Shown here piece after piece: positions 27,328 to 36,821 of a DNA stretch of 64,000 bases. The stretch spans positions 1,550,001 through 1,614,000 of the forward strand of contig NC_009379.1 in the NCBI RefSeq assembly GCF_000016345.1. Reading direction: 5' to 3'. Position 1 is the first letter of the stretch. Each line of letters opens with the position of its first letter. The notes under the pieces were generated by a model that saw only the letters and a program-made list of their open reading frames with translations, ran no database searches and had not been told where the DNA came from. A program made the position numbers and the translations under genes. This DNA is from Polynucleobacter asymbioticus QLW-P1DMWA-1. GTDB taxonomy: Bacteria > Pseudomonadota > Gammaproteobacteria > Burkholderiales > Burkholderiaceae.

Positions 27328-28496
27328 TGTGTTCTCCCCATAATTAATACTGCTGCGCCATGACGGGTTCCGAGTGCACCACCAATTCCAGAAGCTAAAG
27401 CAAACTCTAAATTCGGAACTTGCACTGCTGGATGCGCTTCACCACGCAATTGTCTTACTGCCTCAATGACTTTAGTCATTCCACCACGATTAGCGGGGTG
27501 GTTGTTGCATAAGCCCCCGCCATCGGTATTAAAAGCAAGCCTTCCTTGCCCAGAAATGAGCTGGCCACCTTCCACAAACTTTCCGCCCTCACCTTTTTTA
27601 CAAAAGCCAAGGTCCTCAAGCTGAATCAATACAGTAATAGTGAAGCTATCGTAAATAGAGGCGTAACGAATTTGCTCTGGAGTGAGCTTTGCTTCTTTGA
27701 AGGCTAATGGAGCTGCCCATGCTAAACCTGAGTAAGTCAGGTCAACCTTACCTCCCATTTGGCCTTTGGTGGTTTCACCGGCGCCCATCATTGTCACTAC
27801 TGGCTTTTTCAAGGTTTTAGCAATGTCGGGATGAACCACAACCAATGCCCCACCGCTATCGGTCACGACACAACAATCTGCACGATGCAATGGATCAGCA
27901 ATCATCGGCGAGTTCAGCACATCCTCAACAGTGAGAACGTCTTTTAATGCAGCATTGGGATTATGTTGCGCATGATGAGACGCAGCGACTTTGATCCAAG
28001 CCAATTGTTCACTGGTAGTACCAAACTCATACATATGACGCATCGCGCACATTGCATACGTATTTAAAGGTGCTGGGGAGTACGGTTTCTCAAAAGCAAA
28101 GTCGGGCGCACTCGCATATTGGCTACGGACTTGTGTACCGCTAGAACCTTCAGACTTAGGACGTCCTGCTAAGGTGATTAATGCCACCTTGCATTGACCA
28201 GCTGCAATTGCACGAGCAGCATGGTTCACATGGGTTAAGTAGGAGGAGCCTCCAGTATCGGTTGAGTCGAGATACTTGAGTTTTTTTAACCCTAAGTAAT
28301 CCGCCATCGATACGGGACCCATACCAGGCGCATCGCCCGCACAAAAATAACCATCGACATCATCTAAGGTTAAGCCAGCATCCAATAAAGCACCGCGTGC
28401 TACCTCGGCATGAAGTTGGGCTACGGTATGGTTAGGGGCGACTCGTAAGGGGTGCTCATATATTCCTGCGATACAAGCATTTGAGGCAACAGACAT
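27324..28496 (-). CDS. SCP2-type thiolase / acetyl-CoA acetyltransferase family protein
   Basis: A 390-residue thiolase-fold protein of the non-decarboxylating SCP2 subgroup. Features include SMADYLGLKKLKYLDSTDTGGSSYLTHV near residues 62-90 where the nucleophilic cysteine of classical thiolases would be (here Ser/Gly-rich, no obvious cysteine), DCCVVTDSGGALVVV near 207, and FNTDGGGLCNNHPANRGG near 318. The lack of the usual N-terminal active-site cysteine suggests a divergent or aldolase-like reaction with its DUF35 partner. Located in a group with CoA-transferase genes. Confidence 0.83.
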   Translation of the reverse strand: MSVASNACIAGIYEHPLRVAPNHTVAQLHAEVARGALLDAGLTLDDVDGYFCAGDAPGMGPVSMADYLGLKKLKYLDSTDTGGSSYLTHVNHAARAIAAGQCKVALITLAGRPKSEGSSGTQVRSQYASAPDFAFEKPYSPAPLNTYAMCAMRHMYEFGTTSEQLAWIKVAASHHAQHNPNAALKDVLTVEDVLNSPMIADPLHRADCCVVTDSGGALVVVHPDIAKTLKKPVVTMMGAGETTKGQMGGKVDLTYSGLAWAAPLAFKEAKLTPEQIRYASIYDSFTITVLIQLEDLGFCKKGEGGKFVEGGQLISGQGRLAFNTDGGGLCNNHPANRGGMTKVIEAVRQLRGEAHPAVQVPNLEFALASGIGGALGTRHGAAVLIMGRTQ

Positions 28497-28519
28497 AACT
28501 CTTCCTTTATTGAATTGCT

Positions 28520-29182
28520 TTATGCAGACTTTTGAAGCATCGGCACACCGCTTAACTCTTGTAATTCCTCAAAACTTAAACCATCTATCCAGTCAACAGC
28601 GAGCAAACCTTTTGGGGTGACTTCAATGGTTGCGAGATCTGTATAGATGCAATCGACCGCAGCTAAGGCTGTTAATGGATAAGTGCACTCAGATACCAAC
28701 TTAGATTCGCCTGACTTTGTTAAATGCTCCATCATCACGAATAATTTTTTAGCGCCAAGGGCTAGATCCATTGCACCACCAACTGCTGGAATCGCCTTAG
28801 GGTCGCCAGTGCGCCAATTGGCGATATCCCCTTTTACAGAGACCTGAAAAGCACCTAAGACACAGATATCAATATGCCCGCCTCGAATCATCACAAAAGA
28901 ATCCGCGTGATGGCATAGTGATGCGCCTGGAAGCATGGTGACAGGTTGCTTGCCCGCATTGACCAGTTCTTCATCAATCTCATCACCCTGAGCCAAAGGG
29001 CCCATACCAAGGAGGCCATTTTCCGAATGCAGCAAAATTTCTTTATCGGATGGTAGGTAGTTAGAGATCGTCATAGGCTGACCAATCCCCAAATTGACAT
29101 GAGCACCATCTGGAATATCTTGAACAATGCGCTTGGCAATATCTGCTGTTGTTCGCTTTTGCACCTTAGAAAGATCAATCAT
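28520..29182 (-). CDS. 3-oxoacid/3-oxoadipate CoA-transferase subunit B (PcaJ/ScoB type)
   Basis: The beta subunit of a family I CoA-transferase that moves CoA from succinyl-CoA to a 3-oxo acid. The catalytic glutamate is expected in LHSENGLLGMGP near residue 54, and GGHIDICVLGAFQV is the conserved core. Starts in a four-base overlap with the alpha subunit. Substrate could be acetoacetate or 3-oxoadipate; no other beta-ketoadipate genes are adjacent, so the symbol is left open. Confidence 0.88.
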   Translation of the reverse strand: MIDLSKVQKRTTADIAKRIVQDIPDGAHVNLGIGQPMTISNYLPSDKEILLHSENGLLGMGPLAQGDEIDEELVNAGKQPVTMLPGASLCHHADSFVMIRGGHIDICVLGAFQVSVKGDIANWRTGDPKAIPAVGGAMDLALGAKKLFVMMEHLTKSGESKLVSECTYPLTALAAVDCIYTDLATIEVTPKGLLAVDWIDGLSFEELQELSGVPMLQKSA

Positions 29183-29850
29183 GACTTTGCTCCAGCAAGC
29201 ACAATACGTTTAACAAAAATGCCTGGAGTCACAATGACCTCGGGATCCAATTCTCCCAACTCAACCACTTGATTAACTTGTGCAATAGTGCAACTCGCAG
29301 CGGTGGCCATAATAGGACCAAAGTTACGACCTGTACGGTGATAAGTGAGATTGCCCCAACGATCACCTTTATCCGCCTTAATAAGGGCGTAGTCGGCTTT
29401 AATGGCAAATTCAAAAATATGATTCACGCCATCAATCACTCGAGTGTCTTTTCCTATGGCAAGCTCCGTACCAAATCCGGTAGGAGTATAAAAACCACCG
29501 ATACCGGCACCACCCGCCCGAATACGCTCAGCAAGCGTTCCTTGTGGCACTAGCTCCAACTCAATTTTTCCTGCGCGATACAAGTCATCAAAGGCGCCTG
29601 ATTCTGGCTGACGCGGAAAGGAGCAAACCATCTTTTTAACCTGACCTCTAGCAATTAATTTAGAGATGCCAATGCCGGAGTTGCCCGCATTATTGCTGAT
29701 GATGGTGAGATCTTTAGCACCCTGCTCCGCAAGAGCGTCCAATAAGAACATCGGTGAGCCAGCACCCCCAAAACCTGAAACCAAAATGGTTGAACCACTG
29801 GCAATATCCCGCACAGCATCAGCCACGCCGGGAATAATTTTTTGTATCAC
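29179..29850 (-). CDS. 3-oxoacid/3-oxoadipate CoA-transferase subunit A (PcaI/ScoA type)
   Basis: The alpha subunit of the same CoA-transferase, 223 residues. The glycine-rich STILVSGFGGAGSP (about 19-33), IISNNAGNSGIG, VVPQG-like LVPQGTLAERIRAGGAGIGGF and NFGPIMATAA are typical; the NFGPIMATAA stretch is closer to PcaI than to ScoA in my recollection. Translationally coupled to subunit B. With the thiolase/DUF35 pair downstream, a beta-keto acid degradation route is likely. Confidence 0.88.
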   Translation of the reverse strand: MIQKIIPGVADAVRDIASGSTILVSGFGGAGSPMFLLDALAEQGAKDLTIISNNAGNSGIGISKLIARGQVKKMVCSFPRQPESGAFDDLYRAGKIELELVPQGTLAERIRAGGAGIGGFYTPTGFGTELAIGKDTRVIDGVNHIFEFAIKADYALIKADKGDRWGNLTYHRTGRNFGPIMATAASCTIAQVNQVVELGELDPEVIVTPGIFVKRIVLAGAKS

Positions 29851-29917
29851 TACAAGTCTCCATCTATTTTTTTATTATGGGTACTACTATTCAGCTTTTT
29901 GCTGATTTACCACTAAT

Positions 29918-30358
29918 TTAATGCATTTGAGAAATTGCTGAGCGAATTGCATTGGGGAGCTTTGCTGCCAGAGCCTTTCTAGACTCTAAGGTCGCCTTAG
30001 CGGTCTCTTGGGTTCTTACGGACCACACAGAACCAGGGAAGTAGGCATCATCTTGATAGCGTGGAATCACGTGCCAATGAATATGAGGCACCATATTACC
30101 CAAGGCAGCCAAATTAATCTTGTCTGGATCCATCACATCTCGAATAGCCTCTTCGACAGCAAACACCAAAGACATGATGTGATCCCGCTCTCCATAGGTG
30201 AGATCAGACATATCAGCGACATGATGATTCCAAATGACCCTGCAAAAACCAGGCAGATCCGGATCATTTACCAAGATGACACGACAGTAATCTCCACGCC
30301 AAATAAGCTCACCTTCGGAAGGTGTGAGATCTTCTTTACACAGTACGCAATTAGTCAT
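29918..30358 (-). CDS. HIT-family hydrolase
   Basis: A 146-residue histidine-triad protein, a nucleotide-binding hydrolase family acting on nucleotidyl-amidates or dinucleotides. The triad motif reads HIHWHVIPRY near residues 93-102, with the N-terminal domain containing CVLCKEDLTPSEGELIW, where the CxxC may bind zinc. Single gene with no clear operon; a strong hairpin lies just upstream, belonging to the preceding aceA transcript. The physiological substrate cannot be read from sequence. Confidence 0.85.
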   Translation of the reverse strand: MTNCVLCKEDLTPSEGELIWRGDYCRVILVNDPDLPGFCRVIWNHHVADMSDLTYGERDHIMSLVFAVEEAIRDVMDPDKINLAALGNMVPHIHWHVIPRYQDDAYFPGSVWSVRTQETAKATLESRKALAAKLPNAIRSAISQMH

Positions 30359-30370
30359 GGGAAGAATGTA

Positions 30371-30417
30371 AACGAAAACGGCATCTAAGTCACCCTTGTG
30401 GGGTAATTTAGATGCCG
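30371..30417 (-). terminator. Terminator of isocitrate lyase gene
   Basis: CGGCATCTAA and TTAGATGCCG form a ten-base stem, extended by ACCC/GGGT across a small symmetric internal loop, with a five-base terminal loop. On the minus strand TTTTCGTTT follows. It lies 48 bases past the aceA stop and just upstream of the HIT gene. Confidence 0.82.
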
Positions 30418-30464
30418 CGGCAGTATGGGTACTACTGCTACTACAGACTACTTAGGGATTCTAA

Positions 30465-31763
30465 TTAGTGGAACTGCTCTTCTTCAGTAGAACCAGTTAA
30501 GGCCGTTACGGAAGACTTACCACCTTGAATAACTGTTGTTACATCATCGAAATAACCAGTACCAACTTCTTGCTGATGTGAAACGAAGGTGTATCCACGA
30601 TCACGTGCTGCAAATTCTGGCTCTTGTACTTTCTCGATGTAGGCAGTCATACCGCGTTGCATGTAGTCTTGCGCCAAGTCGAACATGTTGTACCACATAG
30701 AGTGGATACCAGCGAGAGTAATAAATTGATACTTGTAACCCATCGCGCCCAACTCACGTTGGAATTTAGCAATTGTTGCGTCATCCAGGTTTTTCTTCCA
30801 GTTGAAAGAAGGTGAGCAGTTGTATGCCAACATCTTTCCTGGGAACTTCGCACGAATTGCTTCAGCAAACTGACGAGCAAAATCCAGATCAGGAGTACCT
30901 GTTTCACACCAAACCATATCTGCGTAAGCAGCGTATGCGAGACCACGGGAGATCGCCTGATCTAAGCCCTTACGTGTTTTGTAGAAGCCTTCTGGAGTAC
31001 GCTCGCCTGTCAAGAATGGCTTGTCATTCTCATCGTAGTCTGAGGTCAACAAGTCGGCAGCTTCAGCATCGGTACGGGCCAAGATGATCGTCGGAGTACC
31101 CATTACGTCTGCAGCCAAACGTGCAGAGATCAATTTTTGAACTGATTCAGATGTAGGCAACAAGACCTTACCACCCAAGTGACCGCACTTCTTCACTGAA
31201 GACAATTGGTCTTCAAAGTGAACGCCAGCAGCACCTTGCTTGATCAATGCCTTGCTTAACTCAAATGCATTCAATACGCCACCGAAACCTGCTTCAGCAT
31301 CAGCAACGATTGGCGCGAAATATTCGATAAAGCCAGCATCGCCACGCTGAATACCTTTTGCAGTTTGAATTTCGTCAGCACGTTGGAATGAGTTATTAAT
31401 ACGCTCAACCATTTTAGGAACTGAATCTACTGGATATAAAGATTGGTCTGGATACATCGCTGCGTATGAGTTACCGTCAGCAGCCACTTGCCAACCAGAT
31501 AAATAAATTGCTTGTACGCCAGCTTTAACTTGTTGCATTGCTTGACCACCAGTCAAAGCACCTAAACAGTTAACGTAAGCTTCGTTATTAACCAATTCCC
31601 ATAGACGCTCTGCGCCATGCTTGGCTAAAGTGTGCTCAATCTTCAATGAGCCGCGAAGACGTACAACGTCCTCAGCCGTATAACCACGAGTAATACCTTT
31701 CCAGCGTGGATTGGTGTCCCAATCTTTTTGTAACGCTGCGATTTCTGCTTTGCGATCTGCCAT
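30465..31763 (-). CDS. aceA: Isocitrate lyase
   Basis: Splits isocitrate to succinate and glyoxylate, the entry step of the glyoxylate shunt used during growth on acetate or fatty acids. The catalytic loop KKCGHLGGK is near residue 190, and the 432-residue length is that of the short bacterial form. A GGGAGAAAAAC site precedes the ATG. Malate synthase is not in the window. Its neighbours in acyl-CoA and PHA metabolism would supply acetyl-CoA. Confidence 0.96.
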   Translation of the reverse strand: MADRKAEIAALQKDWDTNPRWKGITRGYTAEDVVRLRGSLKIEHTLAKHGAERLWELVNNEAYVNCLGALTGGQAMQQVKAGVQAIYLSGWQVAADGNSYAAMYPDQSLYPVDSVPKMVERINNSFQRADEIQTAKGIQRGDAGFIEYFAPIVADAEAGFGGVLNAFELSKALIKQGAAGVHFEDQLSSVKKCGHLGGKVLLPTSESVQKLISARLAADVMGTPTIILARTDAEAADLLTSDYDENDKPFLTGERTPEGFYKTRKGLDQAISRGLAYAAYADMVWCETGTPDLDFARQFAEAIRAKFPGKMLAYNCSPSFNWKKNLDDATIAKFQRELGAMGYKYQFITLAGIHSMWYNMFDLAQDYMQRGMTAYIEKVQEPEFAARDRGYTFVSHQQEVGTGYFDDVTTVIQGGKSSVTALTGSTEEEQFH

Positions 31764-31802
31764 GTTTTTCTCCCTAAGTTAAACAAGTACTTCGAAATAT
31801 TG

Positions 31803-31964
31803 AGACATTTAAGTCTTATGTCTTATATAAGAGTTTAGATGCTAAATAAAACCTAGCAAGAGCAAATCAGAAAATTTTCTAAATTATTTAGTTCATAAAA
31901 TTCAATTACTTAGAATTACATTTTTATAATGCGGAATGAATATTCATCACTTGGAATAAACCAA
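31803..31964. promoter_or_regulatory. AT-rich aceA upstream region with several dyads
   Basis: The 272-base gap before aceA holds no gene. It contains AGACAT/ATGTCT (31803-31823), the palindrome CTTATATAAG (31822-31831), ATGAATATTCAT (31936-31947) and TTGG/CCAA (31951-31964). Such dyads suit a carbon-source regulator of aceA. Which protein binds, and which dyads matter, cannot be decided here. TTTCAT/ATGAAA at 32006-32020 lies just past the end of the MFS gene. Confidence 0.35.
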
Positions 31965-32035
31965 TTGGGCTGATATTGCACCGCATTTTACGCAGCGTAA
32001 TGACATTTCATATGATGAAATTAATTACCCGTAAT

Positions 32036-33271
32036 TTAGACCGCTTTGGATACAGTGTTTGAGGACACCTTAAAGACCGTCGGAATAATCATTATCTGGA
32101 AGATGGCAATACCAATAAATAAGGCCTTTGGAAGTCCGGCGTCCATAAAGAAACCAAAGATAAATGGGCCGACCGCTGCGCCCAAATCAATACCGGAATA
32201 AACAATTCCATAAACACGACCCGATACCCCCTTAGGGGTAGCTAGTTTTACCAATAGATCACGCGAAGGTGCAACGACACCGTAACCAAAGCCAAGCGCG
32301 AAAAAGATGAATGGAATTATTTCCGCAGAAACCATTCCTGTTGCAAGCAGCAAACACATCACCACTGTCACCGACAAACAAGAACTCACGATACGTTCAG
32401 GCGCCTTTAACTTAGCTGCTAAATATCCACCGAATAAGACGCCACCAGCACTTCCTAGCGCCAACAACGTAATGAAATAACTTCCTACGTCGATTGGAAT
32501 TTGATAGACTTTAAAGAGTCCGCTAGGTGCAAATGATTGCAGACTAGAAGTAGAAGCCATGCTAAAGAAAAAGAATATCCAACATAACCACACTGCTGGC
32601 AGCTTTAGAAATGCAAAAGCACTAGCTGGGGCACCACCAGGGTTAATAGCTTGTTCATCAGCATGAGACTGTGCATGCCGCTCTTTTACATCATCAATGA
32701 GTTGAGACTTATTTAACCAAAGAATCAAAAGTATCAGGGCTTCTAGAGCAGCTGCTGAGAGAAAGGCCATCCGCCAATCAGACAACTGTGCGATCCCGAC
32801 CATAAAGGCTGGAGCAGCAGCCCACCCCAAATACCCCGTTACTCCATGCATGGAATAGGCATAAGGTAAATTGGGAGGTGAAATTTTATGGTTAATTAAA
32901 GTGTAATCCACTGGGTGAAAAACACCATTACCTAAACCCGCAATCACAGCACCCAAGATAAGCATCGAATAGCCAGTGCTTTGAGAATACGTGAGGCCAG
33001 CAAGCGATAAGAGAGCCACACCGGCAAATAAGACTGGTCTTGCCCCAATCCGATCGACTAAAAATCCAGATGCGGCTTGCACTATGCAAGACACCACAAA
33101 GAAAATCGACATGAGTAAACCGAGCTCTGCATAGCTAAGAGCAAACTCATTCTTCAACCATGGAAACATGGGTGGAAGAACTAAATGAAAGAAATGTGAG
33201 CTACCGTGCGCCAGGCTAATGAGACCAATAACCCGGACATCACTGGCACGCCTGATTTGCGCAACAGTCAT
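32036..33271 (-). CDS. MFS transporter
   Basis: A 411-residue inner-membrane transporter with about twelve hydrophobic segments. The signature after TM2 (GFLVDRIGARPVLFAG) is the conserved MFS loop, and an equivalent GYLAAKLKAPERIV follows TM8. Overall it resembles the fosmidomycin-resistance/YfnB-like branch of the family. The substrate is unknown. A Bug-type receptor gene lies 31 bases upstream on the same strand, but no known link exists between the two protein types. Confidence 0.82.
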   Translation of the reverse strand: MTVAQIRRASDVRVIGLISLAHGSSHFFHLVLPPMFPWLKNEFALSYAELGLLMSIFFVVSCIVQAASGFLVDRIGARPVLFAGVALLSLAGLTYSQSTGYSMLILGAVIAGLGNGVFHPVDYTLINHKISPPNLPYAYSMHGVTGYLGWAAAPAFMVGIAQLSDWRMAFLSAAALEALILLILWLNKSQLIDDVKERHAQSHADEQAINPGGAPASAFAFLKLPAVWLCWIFFFFSMASTSSLQSFAPSGLFKVYQIPIDVGSYFITLLALGSAGGVLFGGYLAAKLKAPERIVSSCLSVTVVMCLLLATGMVSAEIIPFIFFALGFGYGVVAPSRDLLVKLATPKGVSGRVYGIVYSGIDLGAAVGPFIFGFFMDAGLPKALFIGIAIFQIMIIPTVFKVSSNTVSKAV

Positions 33272-33302
33272 GTGCTTATTGTATGGCAGTCTACGTCATC
33301 AT

Positions 33303-34271
33303 TTAATCGAGCTGCGCCCCAGAGGCCTTCACAATTTTGACCCACTTAGCTAACTCATCTTTAAGCAAGGTAACGAGCCTGGATGGGGTAACTGGACTCA
33401 AATCCAATCCTTGCGCAGCCAGTTTTTCTCGAACCTCAGGACTTGCCATTACTTTATCCATCGCAGACTGTATTTTCTTGACTACTGCAGCTGGGGTACC
33501 TATAGGCGCGAACAATGCAACCCAGACTTCACCCACACAGTCGGGATAAGTTTCTGCAATCGTTGGAATTTCTGGGGCAGCGCTAGAGCGTTTAGCAGAG
33601 CTAATGGCAATAGCTTGTAACTTACCTGCCTTAATGTAATTTAAGGCAGAAGGTAGGCTTGCGAAAGCCAGTGGCACTTGACCACCCAATACATCATTAA
33701 TTGCCGGAGCAACCCCTTTGTAGGGAATGTGCTGCATATCAATACCCGCGCTCGTATTTAACATCGCACCCAGCAAATGACTGATCGTTCCATTTCCCGC
33801 TGAAGCATAAGACAGTTCACCAGGCTTCCTTTTAGCTGCCGCAACGACTTCAGCAAGTGTTTTATATGGAGATCCTGGTGGAGAAACCAAAACGTAAGGG
33901 GTGGCGCCAATGTAATACACCGGAATGAAATCATTAATTGGATCAAATCCAGGGTTCTTATAGAGAGCGGGATTAATAGCTTGTGCACTGTTAATCGTGA
34001 GCAACAGGGTGTATCCGTCTTTGGGAGCACGCGCTACGCCTTGGGTTCCAATATTGCCGCCAGCACCTGGCTTGTTCTCTACGATCACAGAAGAGCCAAT
34101 AGCCTCGCCAAAAGCGGGTGCCATCAAACGGGCAACAATGTCATTGGTACCGCCTGCTGTTTGGGGAACGACTAAAGAGATGGGCTTACTTGGATAAGCC
34201 TGGGCAAATACCAAACCCGCAAGACTGATCCCGAAAAAGAAAGCTACCCCTCTAATCTTTTTCTTATTCAT
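33303..34271 (-). CDS. Bug-family periplasmic solute-binding protein (TctC-like)
   Basis: A periplasmic receptor of tripartite tricarboxylate transport systems, much expanded in Burkholderiales. ATG 34271 follows GGGGA and gives a signal peptide ending near VFAQA; a start four codons earlier is less likely. Family features: YPSKPISLVVPQTAGGTNDIVARL near residue 27, VENKPGAGGNIGTQGVARAPKDGYTLL near 67 and HIPYKGVAPAINDVLGGQVPLAF near 160. The tctA/tctB permease genes are absent here, which is common for this receptor family. Ligand unknown, likely a carboxylate. Confidence 0.88.
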   Translation of the reverse strand: MNKKKIRGVAFFFGISLAGLVFAQAYPSKPISLVVPQTAGGTNDIVARLMAPAFGEAIGSSVIVENKPGAGGNIGTQGVARAPKDGYTLLLTINSAQAINPALYKNPGFDPINDFIPVYYIGATPYVLVSPPGSPYKTLAEVVAAAKRKPGELSYASAGNGTISHLLGAMLNTSAGIDMQHIPYKGVAPAINDVLGGQVPLAFASLPSALNYIKAGKLQAIAISSAKRSSAAPEIPTIAETYPDCVGEVWVALFAPIGTPAAVVKKIQSAMDKVMASPEVREKLAAQGLDLSPVTPSRLVTLLKDELAKWVKIVKASGAQLD

Positions 34272-34282
34272 AGCTATCCCCA

Positions 34283-35584
34283 TTAAGCATGAAGATTTAA
34301 GCGCGCACGTACATCTCCTACATGCCCCTTAAGGTCATAAAGTTCTTTTGAATCCATCATCGAAACTTTGATATTGCCAACTCGATTTTCAATCGCTTCC
34401 AAATCCTTAAAGTTCTTATCCCGCATAGCTGGGTTATGGGCATTTTTTTCAATTTCTCGCAGTTCTGCGTAAACGCGAGCAAGCTTTAAGCGTAATAAAA
34501 AGTTCTTCGCCGTTGGGACATAAGTAAAGAGGGGGATAAAAATCACGAGCAAAGGAATGACAATCTTCGCAAAACGCCCTACCCAGACCGCAGTCCAAAA
34601 TGGTAAGTGGCGATGCAAGAATGATGGTCCATCCTTGAGATAAATTTCAGCATCAACGTGAAGCGGAAAATCCATTCCCGAACTAGATGGAAACTCCCCC
34701 ACCTTTTGTAAACGCGAATACGATTTCAAAATATCGTAAGAGGCACTTAACATTAAGGAAATCATGGCAGGACTGACATTGTCACGAGTGACTAATGTTG
34801 CAGTTGGTGCGATTACTTGTATATCTTGGCGTGGTAGATCATATTCAATACTTAATAATCCACGTGGAACGGTTACCTTAGATAAGTAAGGCATGTTTCT
34901 CGTATAAGCGTCTGCTTGATCAAAGCTCATCACATGAATGCCGGGAATTTGGTAAAACTTATCAAGCACTGGTGCCTCGGCAGCAGCCACAATAAATACA
35001 GCGTCCAAGTCGCCCTTAGATAGCTTCTCTAGAGCCTGATCAGGTTTGAGTCTTTGAGTGTGTAATTGGTCTTCGGAAATTCCGCTAGCCTTAAGCAATG
35101 CAGTAGATAGGGCTAGAGTGCCGCTTCCCTCATTGCCTATGGCCACGCGCTTTCCTTTGAGCTGACCGAGAACTTGTAAGCGGCCGCCATCAGCTTTGAA
35201 TGCAGACTCTCGATACCAAACCCAAACCGGCTCATAAAACATACCCGCTATAGAGACCAAATGCGGATATTTAGAAACATCAGCGACTCCTCCTTGCACC
35301 ATTGCAAAGTTAACGCCTGAGTTGGGATCAGCTAATAAGGCCAAATTATCAATAGTGCCACCGGTTGCTTTGACATTTAAGGTCACACCCTCGCTAGCCA
35401 CCTCGGCCTTTAAACGCTCACCAAACTGGTAGTACAGTCCCGTTGGAAAACCAGTAGCCACCTCAATGACTTTTGGTGGAGGCGGAACTAAGATCCAAAG
35501 CACTGCAAAAATAGAAATTAATAGAACGCAGAATCCAATGACCAATGCAAAAGGGTTGTAGAGATATTTTTTTAATGATGTCAT
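34283..35584 (-). CDS. TAXI-family TRAP receptor, membrane-anchored
   Basis: Related to TRAP-associated extracytoplasmic immunogenic solute receptors. The ATG at 35584 follows AAGAGAAG and is preferred over a start 24 codons earlier inside ccmI. An N-terminal hydrophobic segment (~12-33) looks like an anchor rather than a cleaved signal. The receptor domain begins EVATGFPTGLYYQFGERL. A second hydrophobic stretch near residues 335-355 is followed by a charged helical tail, so both ends are likely cytoplasmic. No TRAP permease adjoins it. Bug gene follows after 11 bases. Confidence 0.82.
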   Translation of the reverse strand: MTSLKKYLYNPFALVIGFCVLLISIFAVLWILVPPPPKVIEVATGFPTGLYYQFGERLKAEVASEGVTLNVKATGGTIDNLALLADPNSGVNFAMVQGGVADVSKYPHLVSIAGMFYEPVWVWYRESAFKADGGRLQVLGQLKGKRVAIGNEGSGTLALSTALLKASGISEDQLHTQRLKPDQALEKLSKGDLDAVFIVAAAEAPVLDKFYQIPGIHVMSFDQADAYTRNMPYLSKVTVPRGLLSIEYDLPRQDIQVIAPTATLVTRDNVSPAMISLMLSASYDILKSYSRLQKVGEFPSSSGMDFPLHVDAEIYLKDGPSFLHRHLPFWTAVWVGRFAKIVIPLLVIFIPLFTYVPTAKNFLLRLKLARVYAELREIEKNAHNPAMRDKNFKDLEAIENRVGNIKVSMMDSKELYDLKGHVGDVRARLNLHA

Positions 35585-35633
35585 AGTACTTCTCTTGTTC
35601 AAATATGAATTAAGCAACAAGCTCGCGCACAAA

Positions 35634-36821
35634 CTACTGCCGAACTTGATTAACAATCAAATGCACTTGATTAGCGCCAACCTTAACAGTCTGCGGAGAA
35701 GACAGCAAATCTCCAGCCTCAGGCTTAGCCATTCCAGTTTTAGATATTCTCACTTCAAGCGTAACCTCAGGCAGCTTTGAAAGCGGCTGATTGGGATTCA
35801 TGGCCAAAGCATCATTTAAAGCAAAGCGCATTGGAAACTCGGCAGCAGATTCACGTAGAACGGCTACCGGCATCCGCTCACCCGGTTGACGCGCAATCAC
35901 CATCAGAACATCACCTGGTTTCACTTTAGACTTAAGTTCAGCTGATAACTCCACTACGCCACTAATCCCTTTTCCAGTTGATGCTACTGCTGGAGCGGAT
36001 AGTCCGCCTTTGGTTCGCGCTTCGGCAATTGAGCCCTCAATAGCACGAGCTTCGTCAGTATTAGGGGGTAATTGTTTAGATAGTTTTTCCCAAGTTTGTA
36101 CTGCTGCCTTGTAATTACCAGAGGTATACGATGCCGTTCCGGATAACCAAAGCGCTAAGAAATTATTCGGGTCGATCTTTAGTGCTTGATTAATTAGTTG
36201 CAAGGGCTTGCCAGAAAAATTGCCATTGGCAATGGTTGCCAAGGTATCGGCATACTCAGCCAATAGCTCTGGATCTGAATCCAGATAGGTTCCAGCACGC
36301 CCATAGGCTTTTGCAGCATCTTCTGTGCGGCCTAAGATCCGATAAGAGCGCGCCAACATAGCCCACCCTTTTAAATTATCTGGATCTTGTTCCATCTTGG
36401 CAGCAAATTCAGCCACCATTTTTTGTACCGCTTCTTGAGACACCGGCTTTTGAGATGCCTGTTGCGCAACCCGCACGCCATCCCCTAAGAAAATATACAG
36501 TCCAACTGAAATCAATGTAATGAAGATGCAGATGCCAATCACCGTCTTGGCTGGAGACCCCATGGTGGCCCGGTCATCCTCCTCGGTCGTATCCTGAAAA
36601 AGACGTTGGCGCATTTCCGCATGACTCATCTCATACTCTTGGACATTAATAGCACCTGCGATGCATTCAGTCTCAAGCTTCTCAAGTTCGTCACGATAAA
36701 TTGCAGCATTCATTTGGCGACGTGAGGTTCCCTCATCTTTGCCAGCATAAATAAATGGCCTGAGCAGCAATACGAATACTAAGACCAGCAATAAGAAAGC
36801 GGCGATCAAGAAACTAGTCAT
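35634..36821 (-). CDS. ccmI: Cytochrome c maturation protein CcmI
   Basis: Presents apocytochrome c to the haem ligation machinery. The 395-residue protein starts with a membrane helix (~2-20), has a cytoplasmic loop rich in charged residues, a second helix (~98-115), then TPR-like repeats in the periplasm (KGWAMLARSYRILGRTEDAAKAYGRA). The C-terminal domain (KPGDVLMVIARQPGERMPVAVLR) is the cytochrome-binding CcmI tail. Last ccm gene; its start overlaps the ccmH stop by four bases. Confidence 0.9.
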   Translation of the reverse strand: MTSFLIAAFLLLVLVFVLLLRPFIYAGKDEGTSRRQMNAAIYRDELEKLETECIAGAINVQEYEMSHAEMRQRLFQDTTEEDDRATMGSPAKTVIGICIFITLISVGLYIFLGDGVRVAQQASQKPVSQEAVQKMVAEFAAKMEQDPDNLKGWAMLARSYRILGRTEDAAKAYGRAGTYLDSDPELLAEYADTLATIANGNFSGKPLQLINQALKIDPNNFLALWLSGTASYTSGNYKAAVQTWEKLSKQLPPNTDEARAIEGSIAEARTKGGLSAPAVASTGKGISGVVELSAELKSKVKPGDVLMVIARQPGERMPVAVLRESAAEFPMRFALNDALAMNPNQPLSKLPEVTLEVRISKTGMAKPEAGDLLSSPQTVKVGANQVHLIVNQVRQ

